From Vicia villosa (lineage: Eukaryota > Streptophyta > Magnoliopsida > Fabales > Fabaceae): a stretch of 64,000 nucleotides of DNA. The stretch lies in assembly GCF_029867415.1 (NCBI RefSeq), contig NW_026705156.1, forward strand, positions 761,001-825,000, given 5' to 3'. Under the pieces are notes generated by a model. The model worked only from the letters and a program-made list of their open reading frames with translations. It ran no database searches and had not been told where the DNA came from. Positions 47,873 through 59,440 of the stretch are shown here, one piece after another (positions within the stretch are counted from its first letter, which is position 1; every line of letters begins with the position of its first letter). A program made the position numbers and the translations under genes.

Positions 47873-48798
47873 TATGAAAAAGACAACAATTTATCTGATA
47901 CATGATAAACCAATTGATAAAATAATGGAACAAAGTCATGCCCCAGATAAAAATGTTATGGTTTGTAGTGGTGATGAACTTGCAGGAAATTTGTGGAATA
48001 TGATGGAGCTGAAACGTGAAAATGTGGTGTTGTGGAATATAATGCTAGTAGTAGTAGTTTATGGACAAGAAAGATGTAGCAGTAGATGTCAAGTATGTTT
48101 CAAATGCAATTCTAACAACATGATGAATGGTGTCCCAACAAGCTAGGAGGTAGTGTGCCCATGCATCCCAAAGTCTGGGGTTCCAATCCCATTGTCCCCA
48201 TTATATTACTTTTGAATATTAGCAAATTAATTAATTATTAATGTTCCAATTAATTATTAATTAATTTTAATTATAATTAATAATCTATTTTTTAAGAAAA
48301 AATTGACAAAAATTTATAATTTAATTTTTGTTTTGTTTTTAATTTTTTAAATACAATTATTTATGATAATATTTAATAATAATAATACAATATTGATTAA
48401 TATTTTTTTTATCCTAGTCATCACTATTACATTATTAAAATAATTTTTTATCCTAATCATCATTGTCACTGCAAAAGTGAAAAAGATTTAAAAAATCTCA
48501 ATGAAAGTAAAACCAAGAGATAAAAAAGTTGAATTTTGAAATAGAAGGAACAAAAATTTTAAAAGACTAAAATACGGGATTAATAGTACATTTAAATCTA
48601 ACTTAAATTAAATTATTATATATTAAATTAACCAAATTAATTTTATTTTATTATTAAATAAATTATGTATAGTGGGTATCCTAAATTAAATAATATAAAT
48701 AAAAAACAAAAATATACAACTCTCTTCATCCAAATATTTCCAAACCGATTTTCCCCCACCGTGTCTTTGCCATTCATGTTAAATTGTAATTTCTTGTG
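47873..48798. other. AT-rich DNA with a possible tRNA-derived remnant
   Basis: At 48140-48195 a GCTAGGAGGTAGTG stretch is followed by GGTTCCAATCCC, which resemble A- and B-box promoter motifs of tRNA-derived SINEs. No full cloverleaf forms by eye. The rest shows no gene; the 105-codon ORF at 47829 has no recognisable domain. Confidence 0.3.
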
Positions 48799-49230
48799 TC
48801 GAAGTAGGTTGTTGCTCGAACACAAGGTGTGTCGAAGTGTGTAGCAATTTGTTACACATAGATTTGTTTTAGATCTAGATAGATTTGATTTAGATTTAAA
48901 ATAGAGTAGATTTGATTTAGTTCCAAAATAGGTATCTTGGGCTTTTATAGTTTTGGGTTTTGGCTTAGAGAGAAAGCTAACCTAAATCTATAAATAGGGA
49001 GTAACCCTCATTATTTTGTAATCAAGTCAATAACTTGTATTCCCAAAAGTTGCAGTTGCAAGTGAATAACAGAATTTCCACAGTTTGTGGGCAGAGAGAA
49101 ACTTTATAGAAAATACTTTCTTCTTCTTTTTTAATTTCCGCAAACCCTAATCCTACTTTTGTTCTTATTTTTCTTCATTGTCATCTTTAACGATAAAGAA
49201 TTACTCAAAAGTTTGAGAGTCTAATTCTAA
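48799..49230 (+). mobile_element. Candidate short LTR (copia-like)
   Basis: About 430 bp with LTR-like organisation: a TGT start, a CTATAAATAGGGAG core promoter (48990-49003), a polyadenylation-like TTGTAATCAAGTCAATAACTTG region and an end in TTCTAACA. No second copy, primer site or clean duplication was seen, so boundaries are approximate. Confidence 0.4.
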
Positions 49231-49619
49231 CAATTCGCAGCCAACGGCGTAAAGTTGAAAGCTTGTGTTAATTATGAAAGTGAGTCACAACAAACATTGA
49301 AAGTTTGGTTAAACTAAGTGATTAAATCTAAATCTTCAACTTTAATTGTTTCACATCACAATATATGTATAAGAAGGTTTGAAAACCCAAAAAAAATAGT
49401 TCAGTGTTTGAGTTTCACATATCAAGAAAAAAACCGAAGATAAACTATAAGAATGGGGTAGTAGAAGAATGACCAAACAATTAATGATTGAATTGAATGA
49501 AATTAGTTAAGATTTGGTATAGTTCTTTAACTTGCATTAGAACTAAGTGGCCCCAGAATTCAATGACTTTAATGAGTGAATGCTAATTTCTCTCGACTAG
49601 TTTTCTCTTAAATTTTATC

Positions 49620-50889
49620 AGTGAAGTATCATTTTGTCCCCTCACAAAAATTATAGAGGTCAGATTAGTCCCTGAGAAAAAAAAGTTTCTATTAAATCTC
49701 TTACAAAATTTAACCGAGCTATGTTAGTCTCTCTACTAATATTTTTTTAAACAGATTTTTCTTTTTACTTTTGAACCGTGACTGGACCACCAGTGAAGAC
49801 TCATTTTAGTCCCTCACAAAAAAGGGAGAGTCCAAATTAGTCTCTGAGAAAAAAAATCTCTATTTAATCTCTTACAAAATTTAACTGAGCCATGGTAGTC
49901 CCTCTTTCAATATTTTTTTCAAACGATTTTTTCGTATTTTTAAACTATGACTGGACTTGACAAGATAGACCTGCTTTCAGAAATCGAGTACGGTTGAGTT
50001 CCTTTGCACATGATCTTCAGAGTCTAAGTTTCCACCAGAAGTTGGGTTCCCTAGATGTGAGACATTAAAATCTTATCATTCAGAATTTGAGTCATCATAT
50101 TCTGGTCTTTCATAATCTGAGTCTCAAGCTTCTCTTCATATGTTCCTATCAGAGTAAGAGTCCGGTAAATTCTTTAACTAATGATCCTGCACACTTGAAC
50201 ATATGTTAGCGTACCTAATTGTTTATTAAATATTTTGTTATCATCAAAACCTAAGTGATATGGTATAAACCAATTTTCCTCCAACATACCATGTGTATTA
50301 TTTTCGTCACAAGTATTATTTACAAAAGGAAGAAATTATCCTAAATCACCTTAGTAACAAAATTAAATCTTCCTAAAAGATCATTAACAACTAAAACAAT
50401 AACGACACCTAATACACAAGAATTCATAACAACAAAAACCATAGTAACCCACTCATAAGCCTGATAATAAACCAAACAAAGAAAAGAGCGTCGTGGTATC
50501 GCGGTGATTTATCTACAATTCCTTCATAGATAATTTCAATACAACAGTCGTAAAATAGGAGTACAGTTACAATTTTTAAAAAAATCGATTTGAAAAAATA
50601 CTAAAAGAGAGACTAATATGACTTGATTAAATTTTGTAAGAGATTAAATATATACCTTTTTTTTAAGGACTAATTTGGACTCTTCCTTTTTTAATTAGGG
50701 ACTAAAATGACTCTTTATTAGTAGTCCAGTCACGGTTCAAAAGTAAGAAAAAAATCGATTATAAAAAATGTTAGTTGAGGGACTAACATGGTTCGGTTAA
50801 ATTTTGTAAGAGATTTAATAGGAATTTTTTTTCTCAGGGACTAATCTGACCTCTACAATTTTTGCGAGAGACTAAAATGGGACTTCACT
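49620..50889. mobile_element. Mutator-like element with doubled inverted arms
   Basis: The outer ends AGTGAAGTATCATTTTG and its inverse CAAAATGGGACTTCACT-like right end (AAAATGGGACTTCAC) match the TIR family of the element at 13800-28113. Each arm contains a second, similar TIR: 49790-49965 pairs with 50560-50734, and 49620-49789 pairs with 50735-50889. The flanks show only a weak 9-bp similarity (AATTTTATC and CATTTTACT). The central 600 bp carries unrelated sequence, including an LTR-like TTATCATCAAAACCTAAGTG segment, and no transposase. Confidence 0.75.
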
Positions 50890-51490
50890 CATTTTACTAC
50901 TACTAAAATTAAATTAGTTTTTATATTTTAATATGATGCTTATGGTAATTTAATTTAATTTAAATTTTTTCTAAATATAATAATTCATATTTTTATTAGA
51001 ATAAAAATAATTACATATAAAATGAAATTTTAGTCATGCCAAGCAATGCCACATCATTAATTCAATTGATTCATCATAAGAAATGACACTAAAAAAGATT
51101 AAAGAACTAAAATTATAAAAATAAAAAACCAAAATAGGAGGACGATATAGGTAAATGAACTAAAATTACAATTAAGCTAAAATTTTGTTGATGGATTAGA
51201 AGAAAAGGTAGATATCATGAAAGTTGAATGAGAAAATGGTTTGGCAAATGGTATGTAAAAGCCAAATGCTACTTTTGGAAAGGTCTAAGGTGGTTTTTGT
51301 GGGCCTTATTAGGTGGATAGCTAGGGTTAACCACTACTGTGTAGATTTTGAATTGCAAGAAAGTTATGACTTTTTTTTTTAAAATGAAGCTATGACTTTA
51401 AAAATAATTCATATAAAGTATAATGTGTTTAATGATTTTATATTTACCTTTCATTGGGGTAATTTTGTTAGAGTAACAATATAAACAGTG
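50890..51490. other. No supported feature
   Basis: AT-rich, no coding evidence or clear repeat ends. Confidence 0.4.
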
Positions 51491-51493
51491 CTA

Positions 51494-51763
51494 TCTCCAT
51501 TTTTTATTATGAGTTGTTTTGGACATTTTACATATATTAAAAAAAATTATTATATAAAAATGAGAAACTATAAAGATTTTTACAATATTGTCCTTCATAA
51601 ATAATATGTGAAAGATAAATTTATATAATTGATAGGAGAGAAAATAATAACTATTTAAGAATATAATAAGAAAAATATCATTAATTATTTATTAGAATTG
51701 TAAAATAACTTATATTTAAATACAATTATTTTTAAAACGAGTTATAATAAAAAACAGATGGAG
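51494..51763. mobile_element. Stowaway-like MITE
   Basis: Left end CTCCATTTTTTATTATGAGT and right end ACGAGTTATAATAAAAAACA followed by GATGGAG are inverted, with TA on both sides (51492-51493 and 51764-51765). It is about 270 bp without coding content. Confidence 0.75.
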
Positions 51764-51786
51764 TATATATTATTTGTCCCATTAAA

Positions 51787-52269
51787 TAGGGTGGAAATAG
51801 ATCTAACCAAGTAACGCAACTCTACAGCCTAGTCTATTCTAACTCCTATCATTAATTTTATTATACTATTCTATTGTATATTATACTTTGAATTAAAAAA
51901 AAAAACTAAAATTTAATTTTCTAAAAGAAAATTATGAAAATAGATTTAAAAATATGTTATAAACAATGACATATGTTTTGATAAGATTTTCAAAACAAAT
52001 AGTCTTAAAATACGCATGCTTTTAAATAGTAGTAGATAAGTAAATTTAAACAAAATTTTAATATCATTGATCTTTTAGATTTTAGATTTTGATTAAACTA
52101 TTTATTATTTAAATATGTTCAGATAAAATAGGTTTTTAAGTAAGTTAATAGGTCACAGGCCAGCCAGACTTATGATAAGCTACAGGCCATCAGACTCAGG
52201 CTTTTATATTTTTAGCAGGTAGATTTAAGCTTGACACAATCTATCTCGGCCTAACCTACTCCATTCCTA
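51787..52269. mobile_element. hAT-type MITE
   Basis: Flanked by the 8-bp near-duplication CCATTAAA (51779-51786) and CCATTAAT (52270-52277). It begins TAGGGTGGAAATAG and ends CTCCATTCCTA. The interior is rich in AGCCTAGTCTA / AGGCCA motifs often seen in hAT MITEs. 483 bp. Confidence 0.65.
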
Positions 52270-52277
52270 CCATTAAT

Positions 52278-53094
52278 TTAACTAGGTTGTTAAATGTGAA
52301 GGGACGTTAAAGCCAATCGCACAAGTTTGAATATGCGGTATCACACTTATTCATCTTTAAGAAGTGAAATTTCAGCCATTAAACTACTAGATCAAATTAA
52401 AAAAAGTTATATACACATTTTATATCTTTTATTTTTTTTCAATGAAATAATTATTAGTAGCGACTAAAACTATAAAACCAACGGACTTTTGAAATTATAG
52501 TATTAGGGATGTTATTGAAGCAGAGCGGGGGAAAGAGGCGGGGATGCATCTCTATCATATGTTTCTCCACTCTCAAATCTATTCTCTATCTCTACTTCGG
52601 ATCTCCAACACATGATATTTTATTTTAGATCCTCCGCGGATCCTCGAGAACTTTTATAAACAAAAAATAAATTCTAACTTTTTATTAAATTAATTTAAAA
52701 TTTAAAAAATTAACAACAAAAAATTAAAAAATTAAGCATTTATGATAAAGCTATTATTTTAATAATACTCAATTTATTCTTATGAGATTTATAATCACAA
52801 AATCTTCAAATTTAAAAATTTAAATAATCATCTAAATATTTATCATTTACTAAATATAGATTATAATTTTGCTCTTAAATAAATCATATAAAATTGAAAA
52901 AAAATCTATGTTTAAGTTTATATATTAATTAAGAAAATTATAGTATTTTAGACGGAGATGAGACTCTGCAAAATGAAAGATAAGTTCATCGTGCTCATTC
53001 CTAAAGTATCTTCGAAGGAACTAAGTTCCCTCATCTTTATAACTCCAAACAGGACAATCCTTACGGATATCGCTACTAGTACTAACAGATAGAA
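52278..53094. other. AT-rich DNA, possibly a further decayed hAT-like element
   Basis: A GGGATGTTATTGAAGCAGAG start (about 52506), a GCGGGGAAAGAGGCGGGGAT-like stretch and ACTCCGCGGATCCTCG-like sequence are reminiscent of GC-rich hAT MITE ends, but no duplication could be set. No gene. Confidence 0.3.
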
Positions 53095-53228
53095 AGATTA
53101 GTGATTTCTTATATTATTAGTGATATCCTGGTCTGTTGATGGTAGATCTGACATTCAAAACAGATTAGTGATTTCTTATATTGTTAGTGATATCCTGGTC
53201 TGTTGATGGTAGATCTGGCATTCAGAAC
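53095..53228. repeat. Tandem duplication of 67 bp
   Basis: AGATTAGTGATTTCTTATAT...GGTAGATCTG(A/G)CATTC occurs at 53095-53161 and 53162-53228 with three or four mismatches. Confidence 0.93.
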
Positions 53229-53370
53229 TCTAGTTGGTGGGCCTACTAGTTATTTTAACGTGGTCTGAGTTCCTTCTTTGTAGGGTTTTGCTTCTTTTTT
53301 ATTTGTTTTTCCAGGTTTTTTGTTGGTAGTTTCCCCTTCTTATGGATATTGTTTCTTTAGCCTTTGCTTG

Positions 53371-54581
53371 CACTACAAGAAAAAGGTGGTTTAGCTAGGG
53401 GTTAAAGCCTCACAACTGTAAAAAAAAAAAAAACCCACAAAACATAAATTAGCACTTAAGAAGGGCATCGCAAATTATTTGCATGGGGAGTTCCACCTCA
53501 CTAAATTTGCTTAAGGCTAATCCCCTCGCAAATTGAAAATTTATAATTTGCAGATTAGACGTAGGCACAATAGGCGCAGAGCTGGGGTTAAGCCCCTAGC
53601 AAATTTTTGTTTTATGAAATTTGTGAGGGGTTAAGCCCCTAATAAATTGCATATTGTCATATTAAAAAATTATAATTATAATTATATAATTATATAAATA
53701 TATATTATAATATAGAAAAATTTGTATTAAAAAATAATTGAATATATTTAAATCATTTTTAAACTGATATATACTATTATTTTTATACTGTTTTATAATA
53801 TTATTTTTTTAAAAATAATATTGTTTTGAATGATAGTTTTTATTATTTAAAAACAATCTTTTTCAATATTTTTTAAACTAATAAAATTTTAAATATATTA
53901 TATAGCACCCAATAACACCCAAAAATAATAAAATACAAACACAACATATTATACAAAACAATATCGGTAAAAATTTAAACAAAAAAAATTATACAAATAC
54001 ACATTTAATATTATACAATACTCAATTAAGCAAATATGAGTATAAATTTCAAAAAAAAAAAGGGAAAAAAATATACCGTGGATGAACACATCATTTACTT
54101 GAGAGAAGAGAAGAAGAAATGAAATAAGAAGATTAAATGAATTGAGAAAAAAAATTGTTAGTTATATATTAATAGAACAATTTGTTAGGAGACTCCCCAC
54201 ACCATTTTGTTTGGGGCAGCCCCTCATAAAATGGAATATCACTTTTTGAGAGCAACTTTTCTTGCATGCCTGCACACGTGATGAGACATGAGCCTGACAC
54301 AACTACCATGGGCTGGCACTTTGCTAGGGGTATCCCCTCACCATTTCAAAGGTCTCTTTTAGTGACATGTATCCCCTCGCAAAATGCACATTGGATATCA
54401 TTTTAAAATTTAAAATTTCCCTCTTTTTATTTTGTGAGGGGTATCCCCTCACCAATTATTTTTAAATTTTTTTTTTTTGATTTGTGCTTTGCGAGGGATT
54501 ATCTCCAAACAATGTCAAAATTTAGTGAGAGGTTAATCACCCCATATAATCCCCTAGCCAATCAAGTTTTTTCTTGTAGTG
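53371..54581. mobile_element. CACTA-type non-autonomous element
   Basis: Ends CACTACAAGAAAAA and TTTTTTCTTGTAGTG are inverted, flanked by TTG and TTA (imperfect 3-bp duplication). Subterminal zones carry repeated GGGTTAAGCCCCTAGCAAA and GGTATCCCCTCACCA motifs, as CACTA elements do. 1.2 kb, no transposase. Confidence 0.85.
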
Positions 54582-54614
54582 TTAGTACTGCTTGTGTGAT
54601 CAAACTCAGTTTGT

Positions 54615-54618
<4 letters not shown>

Positions 54619-54680
<62 letters not shown>
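54619..54680. repeat. (TA)n microsatellite upstream of CHS-B
   Basis: Pure TA dinucleotide of 62 bp about 330 bp before the CHS-B start. Flanks TTGTGTA/TACACAA make it a palindrome. Confidence 0.97.
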
Positions 54681-54684
<4 letters not shown>

Positions 54685-54780
54685 ACTCTTAAAAAGGTTA
54701 CTAGATAGAAGTTGATATATATGATTTATTATTGGCGATTAAAATAAAGATTTATGAGGGCTAAGACTTATTTGATATCT

Positions 54781-55011
54781 AAATTAATGGTTTAAACTAA
54801 CCACTTTCCTTCCAATCAAGCAGCAAGACACACTATATATACCATAACCCAAACAACGATTTCTTACACACCAAATATCATCCTTTAATTAATTATTCCT
54901 TTTATTACTCTGCAAGCTAATTAGCTACTACTACTAGTACGTGCTTCTTATCAACACTAATGTTTTTTAAATTACATCACATATATTAAATTTCTTCTTT
55001 CTGCAGTTAAG
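54781..55011 (+). promoter_or_regulatory. CHS-B core promoter and 5' UTR
   Basis: TATA box ACTATATATACC at about 54831-54842, preceded by CTTTCCTTCCAATCAAGCAGCA. The 5' UTR ends CAGTTAAG just before ATG. The block aligns with the CHS-A upstream region, though CHS-B has a longer leader containing a CTACTACTAGTACGTG stretch. Confidence 0.65.
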
Positions 55012-56297
55012 ATGGTGACAGTTAATGATATCCGCCAAGCACACAGAGCTGAAGGCACTGCCACTGTGTTAGCAATCGGCACTGCAACACCTCAAAATTG
55101 TGTGGATCAGACTACATATCCGGATTTCTACTTCCGTATCACAAACAATGAACACAACATAGAGCTCAAAGAAAAATTCAAGCGCATATGTAAGATATCT
55201 ACATGTATTTTGAGTTTAGATTTTATATACATTGTTAGCATATAAATTTTATATTTTGTGTTTTTAATGATTTGGTAGTTACAAACGGCATATTATTTTT
55301 TTCAGGTGAAAAATCTATGATTAAGAAGAGATACCTGCATTTAACAGAAGATATTTTGAAGAAAAATCCAAGTTTCTGTGAATACATGGCACCTTCATTG
55401 GATGCCAAACAAGAGATCCTAGTTGAGGAAATACCAAAGCTAGGAAAAGAGGCTGCAACAAAGGCTATCAAGGAATGGGGTCAACCTAAATCCAAGATTA
55501 CTCATCTCATCTTTTGCACTTCAAGTGGTGTGGATATGCCTGGTGCTGACTATCAGCTCACAAAGCTTTTAGGCCTAAGCCCAGATGTAAAGCGTTATAT
55601 GATATACCAACAAGGCTGTTTTGCTGGTGCAATGGGACTTAGTTTAGCTAAGGATTTGACCGAGAACAACAAAGATTCTCGTGCGTTGTTGGTTTGTTCG
55701 GAGATGAGAATATTAACTTTCTCTGGACCTAGTGATGCTAATGTTGAAGGTCTTGTGGGACAGGCATTGTTTGGAGATGGTGCGGCAGCTGTGATTATTG
55801 GTTCTGATCCATTGCCAGAAGTTGAGAAGCCTTTGTTTGAATTGGCATGGACTGCACAAACCATCCTTCCAGATAGCGGAGGATCTATTAAAGGTGAGAT
55901 TCGTGAAGTAGGAATGATATTACATCTCCTCAAGGATGTTCCTGACCATATTTCAAAACACATTGAAAAAGCTCTTGTTAAGGCCTTTCAACCTTTGAAT
56001 ATCTCGGATTACAATTCCATTTTTTGGATTGCACACCCGGGTGGACGCGCCATTCTTGACCGAGTTGAAGCAAAATTAGGCTTAAAGCCAGAGAAAATGC
56101 AAACCACTAGATATATACTAAGCAACTATGGTAACATGTCAAGCGCGTCTGTACTATTCATCATGGATGAGATGAGGAGGAAATCAAAAGAAGAAGGCCT
56201 TGCCACAACAGGTGAGGGACTTGAATGGGGTGTGCTTTTTGGATTTGGACCTGGACTTACTGTCGAGACTGTTTTGCTCCGTAGTGTGGCCATTTAA
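55012..56297 (+). CDS. Chalcone synthase family protein, two exons (CHS-B)
   Basis: Exon 1 is 55012-55189 and exon 2 is 55306-56297. The 116-bp GT/AG intron splits Cys60 in phase 1 and the product is 389 residues, as in CHS-A and canonical CHS. The triad Cys164 (QQGCFAG), His303 (IAHPGG) and Asn336 (YGNMSSA) and the GFGPG loop are intact. The gatekeeper Phe265 is replaced by Leu (GMILHLL). Ser132, Arg194 (normally Thr), Gly251, Lys255, Ser172 and Arg307 are further changes against alfalfa CHS2 numbering. The family builds polyketides from CoA starters and malonyl-CoA in the cytosol. This member probably has altered starter or cyclisation preference (inference). There is no stop or frameshift. 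It shares Ser132, Arg307, a basic residue 194 and the TILPDS segment with CHS-A, so the two are paralogues that diverged after acquiring these changes. Confidence 0.94.
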
Positions 56298-56790
56298 ATC
56301 CGCACATGTTACTTGGAAAACAAGTTTCTTTTCCACATGCCCTTTTCTTTTGTATCAATAAGTGAATGTAATACTTATGTGTTTCCCCTAAGTTGTTGGT
56401 CATTCACATTCCCATGTTTCATCTATCTAGAATTAATCATGGTTATCGGTGTGTTATGTAAAACTTTGATTTTCTATTATCTAATAAAACCTTCGTTTAC
56501 ATTCGGCTTTTAGAACCTAGCTTTGAGCGACACAATTGTCACAACCTAACTAAATGCATCTTACAATTGTGATGTCTTTTGAAGATCTTTGTTTTCTAGC
56601 TCTCGCAGATCAAGGCTGAATGCATCTTGCCAGTAAATTTTTATTTGGGTGCTGCTTCAGAGAATTGATTAGGATTGGCATTGCTTTAGTTTTAGTAAAA
56701 AAAAATTGGTTTAATTGTGAGACTGCGTGTTGATTTAGTTTGAATTAGGTGAATTTTATGCTGCTATCTGTTTTAGCAGTTTGATATACA
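56298..56790 (+). repeat. CHS-B 3' flank, inverted homologue of the CHS-A 3' flank
   Basis: 56298-56520 aligns with the reverse complement of 5200-5425, and 56520-56780 with the reverse complement of roughly 2000-2220. In the left copy about 3 kb of MITEs and a LINE separate the two blocks, while here they are adjacent. This flank may thus be closer to the original arrangement. Confidence 0.75.
56483..56488 (+). terminator. Polyadenylation signal AATAAA of CHS-B
   Basis: AATAAA about 185 bp after the stop, in a 3' UTR conserved with CHS-A (TTTTCTATTATCTAATAAAA in both). Confidence 0.65.
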
Positions 56791-56799
56791 CTTGAATAT

Positions 56800-57450
56800 T
56801 CTTTTTTCTCTTTGGAAACAATAATATTGATATATTGAACTAATAGTCCCATACCAATAGGTGCAAGGCGATCGTAAAAGGGATCCAGCCCACGACAAAT
56901 CAACGCAACAAAAGCACTCTATCACCATATTAATCCATAAGTAAATAAGCTATGTGAGTTATCGTATTGAGTCTAGCCCAATATCAATAAGTAATGCTAT
57001 AAATTTTCTCTATGTTGGTATTTGCTATGGTTTTTCAAAAGACTATATCATTCCTATACCTCCAACTTTCGTAAGCAGTTTCCGCAAGAGCCATTTTAAA
57101 AAGCTTAGCTTTCCACATTTTGCCTCTACTAGCTTCCGTCACCCAAGTAATTTCCTTATTCCACTCATCAAGCGTCTGCTGCAAACCCATCCAATTAATA
57201 ACTGCTTGCCATATATGATGGATGCCAACACAGGTGAAAAACAGATGACTTTGACTCTCCTTTTGGTTACACATTGAACAATTATCATCATTAATCAGTC
57301 CAAATCTAAATCTAAGCATCCTGTCCTTGGTTGCCAATCTTCCATGGCAAGCCACCCATAAAGTGAAGAGGACCCTAGGTCCCGCAAAGTTATTAAAGAA
57401 CACTTTCCTCCAATTCACCTTGATCCTGTCACCCTTTAGTGCCTCATATA
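56800..57450 (-). pseudogene. LINE fragment with zinc-binding reverse transcriptase domain (zf-RVT)
   Basis: An open frame at 57418-57035 (minus) reads the zf-RVT domain. NWRKVFFNNFAGPRVLFTLW and HGRLATKDRML come first, then the zinc-binding CSMCNQKESQSHLFFTC motif (C-x2-C-x7-H-x3-C). It ends WRYRNDIVF. Further minus-strand sequence down to about 56800, including a YGTI(V/S)...YIN/IYQYY-like 3' tail, fits the end of the same LINE type but has stops. The RT core and RNase H are missing. It is a dead insertion next to CHS-B, and unlike the LINE at 2444 it lies on the opposite strand and covers a different part. Confidence 0.85.
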
Positions 57451-58236
57451 TTCTTTTTTCTATCTTTTGCGTTTCTTATGCTTAAAATAAATTCTTTTGT
57501 TATATTATTTTTCTTATTTTAAAAATATTATGATTAGTTGACAGAATGCGCAAGAACATCTAATATAGATTAAAGTATAAGGTCTTAATTTCATTAATAT
57601 TATTTTTTATATACCAAATTGTAATAACTATTAGAAACTCACACACACAACTATGAGTATCAAAGTTCGAACTATGCGACACTTAACATAGCAATATCGA
57701 CTTTTTCTAGCTGAGGTAGGATTTTAGAAATGTCTTTGATTAATATTCTACTATACACATGAATGGTTTTTGTTTTATTTTTGCATCATTGCATGTATTT
57801 TATCATTAATTGCTTGGGAACAAGAAATGATTAAAAATAGGGGATTTGATTAGTGGTATTTATTGCTTTTCAAATCAAATACATTTTATCATTAATTTCT
57901 GGTCGTTTGATCTCTATTTTGTATGTTTTAGTTTGATCTCTATTTTGTATGTGTTAGTTTTGTATCTATGTTTTTCTTCACTTTTTAGGTGTTTCTAATG
58001 AAAAGGCCAAGGCAAGATAAGTTGGAGCTAAACCGGGAAAAATATGTGAAGACTGCAAAACAAGAGGCGCCCATAAGAAGGTCATCCAACTACAGCCTGA
58101 CTACAACACCTGCTACGAGCCGTAATGGCTTCATACCCTCCCCTATCGTTTTGTGGAAGTCAGTACAAAACTCAGGGAGCACTAAGGCCTGCTCATACCG
58201 GTTGCTACGACCATAGTAAGCCAAGACGTCATTGAC
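57451..58236. other. AT-rich DNA, nothing firm
   Basis: A less AT-rich patch at 57985-58230 holds a 75-codon ORF with no recognised domain; it may be a transposon remnant. The tandem phrase TTTGATCTCTATTTTGTATG occurs twice near 57908 and 57933. Confidence 0.35.
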
Positions 58237-59440
58237 ACTACAATAAATAACACTTTTAACCTCAGACGCGAAATGCGTTTTACCTCAGCTAAAGTAGCGA
58301 GGTAACAAGGGCCGAAGGGCGTCATGAAAAGTTTCCACTTAACACCTCGGTGATTAAAAAATTGAGTGGTATAGTTATATGCACATGGGTTCTAACCCCA
58401 TCAACTGCACTTTTATTATTTTCAAAAATAGCATATGTTTTATCTCGATTTATGAAAAAAAATCGAGGGGTATGATATTTTTTAAAGTTGTTATATTGTT
58501 TATCCAGAATATTAAAATTAAAATAAAGTCAAATTCCCTAGAGTTCAAGATAAAAATTTGATTCTCTAGGGATTTAGATAAAAACCAAATTTCCTCAAGA
58601 TTTAGACTTTAGATCTTCGAATTATTGAATCTTAGGGAAGATCTTCTGTTGTATATGATGAAAAAAAGGGTAAGATAATTAATATCAAAAATCAAATCAT
58701 TTTCTATTCGAATAAATGTTTAAGAAAATAAACCTTGAACCCATAATTTTTTTTGCTCTTGCAATCTATTATAGAGAACTTTTCTAAGCGTCCTTAGGTT
58801 TCAAGCGCTCAATATGCTTCATTTAGGTTAGATTTTCAATATTCAGCATGCTTTTATAATGGAAGTCCCTTAAGTTTCATGCAGATCACTAATGACAGCA
58901 TCTTAAACGGTGATAATCATTAAATGGACGTCAAATATTTGTTAAGGCCGATGTATATAGTATAGAAAAAAATGCATAACTATCACCTCGGTCATGACAA
59001 ATCATAGAGGTGAATGTGTATTTTATTTTATTTTTTAATTACATTGTTTTTATATAATACTAAAAATACATTGCATGCAACAAAACTTCGATGATATTAA
59101 GATTTATATGCTAGAGGTCTCATGCAAAATGGTAGAGATTTGTTTTCAAGGCCAATGAAATTTTTTATTTTCTGCACTTGCAATCCATCCCAGAGATAAG
59201 ATGTAGCGACGGTAAATATTTCCTCTCTTTGGAGCAGCCTCATATTATTAAGGATTATGGTAAAATCTATTTAACAAGTGTTTTTATAGTAAAATATGAT
59301 TATTATGCTCCTCGGTTTAACTATAAAATTAAGGTAAATTATCATCTCCTTTAAACTATTACCTCAATTTTGGATTAAAACCGGGGTGACTGATTCATTT
59401 TTTTAAAATATTACATTGTTTACACAGAATATTAAGATAA
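58237..59440. mobile_element. CACTA-like end with CCTCGGT subterminal motifs (tentative)
   Basis: CACTACAATAAATAACACTT at 58237 resembles a CACTA terminus. CACCTCGG(T)/ACCGxGGTG motifs recur on both strands (about 58345, 58985 and 59377). No right terminus or transposase was found. An expression GGGTTCTAACCCC at 58387 is B-box-like but isolated. Confidence 0.4.

Noticed and set aside
47829..48146. 105-codon ORF vaguely like a pentatricopeptide-repeat protein fragment
   Set aside because: Short phrases such as NVVLWNIM are suggestive, but there is no repeat period and no flanking coding sequence, so not enough to call.
57989..58216. 75-codon ORF in a less AT-rich patch
   Set aside because: No recognisable domain and no continuation in any frame; could be a gag-like remnant but unsupported.
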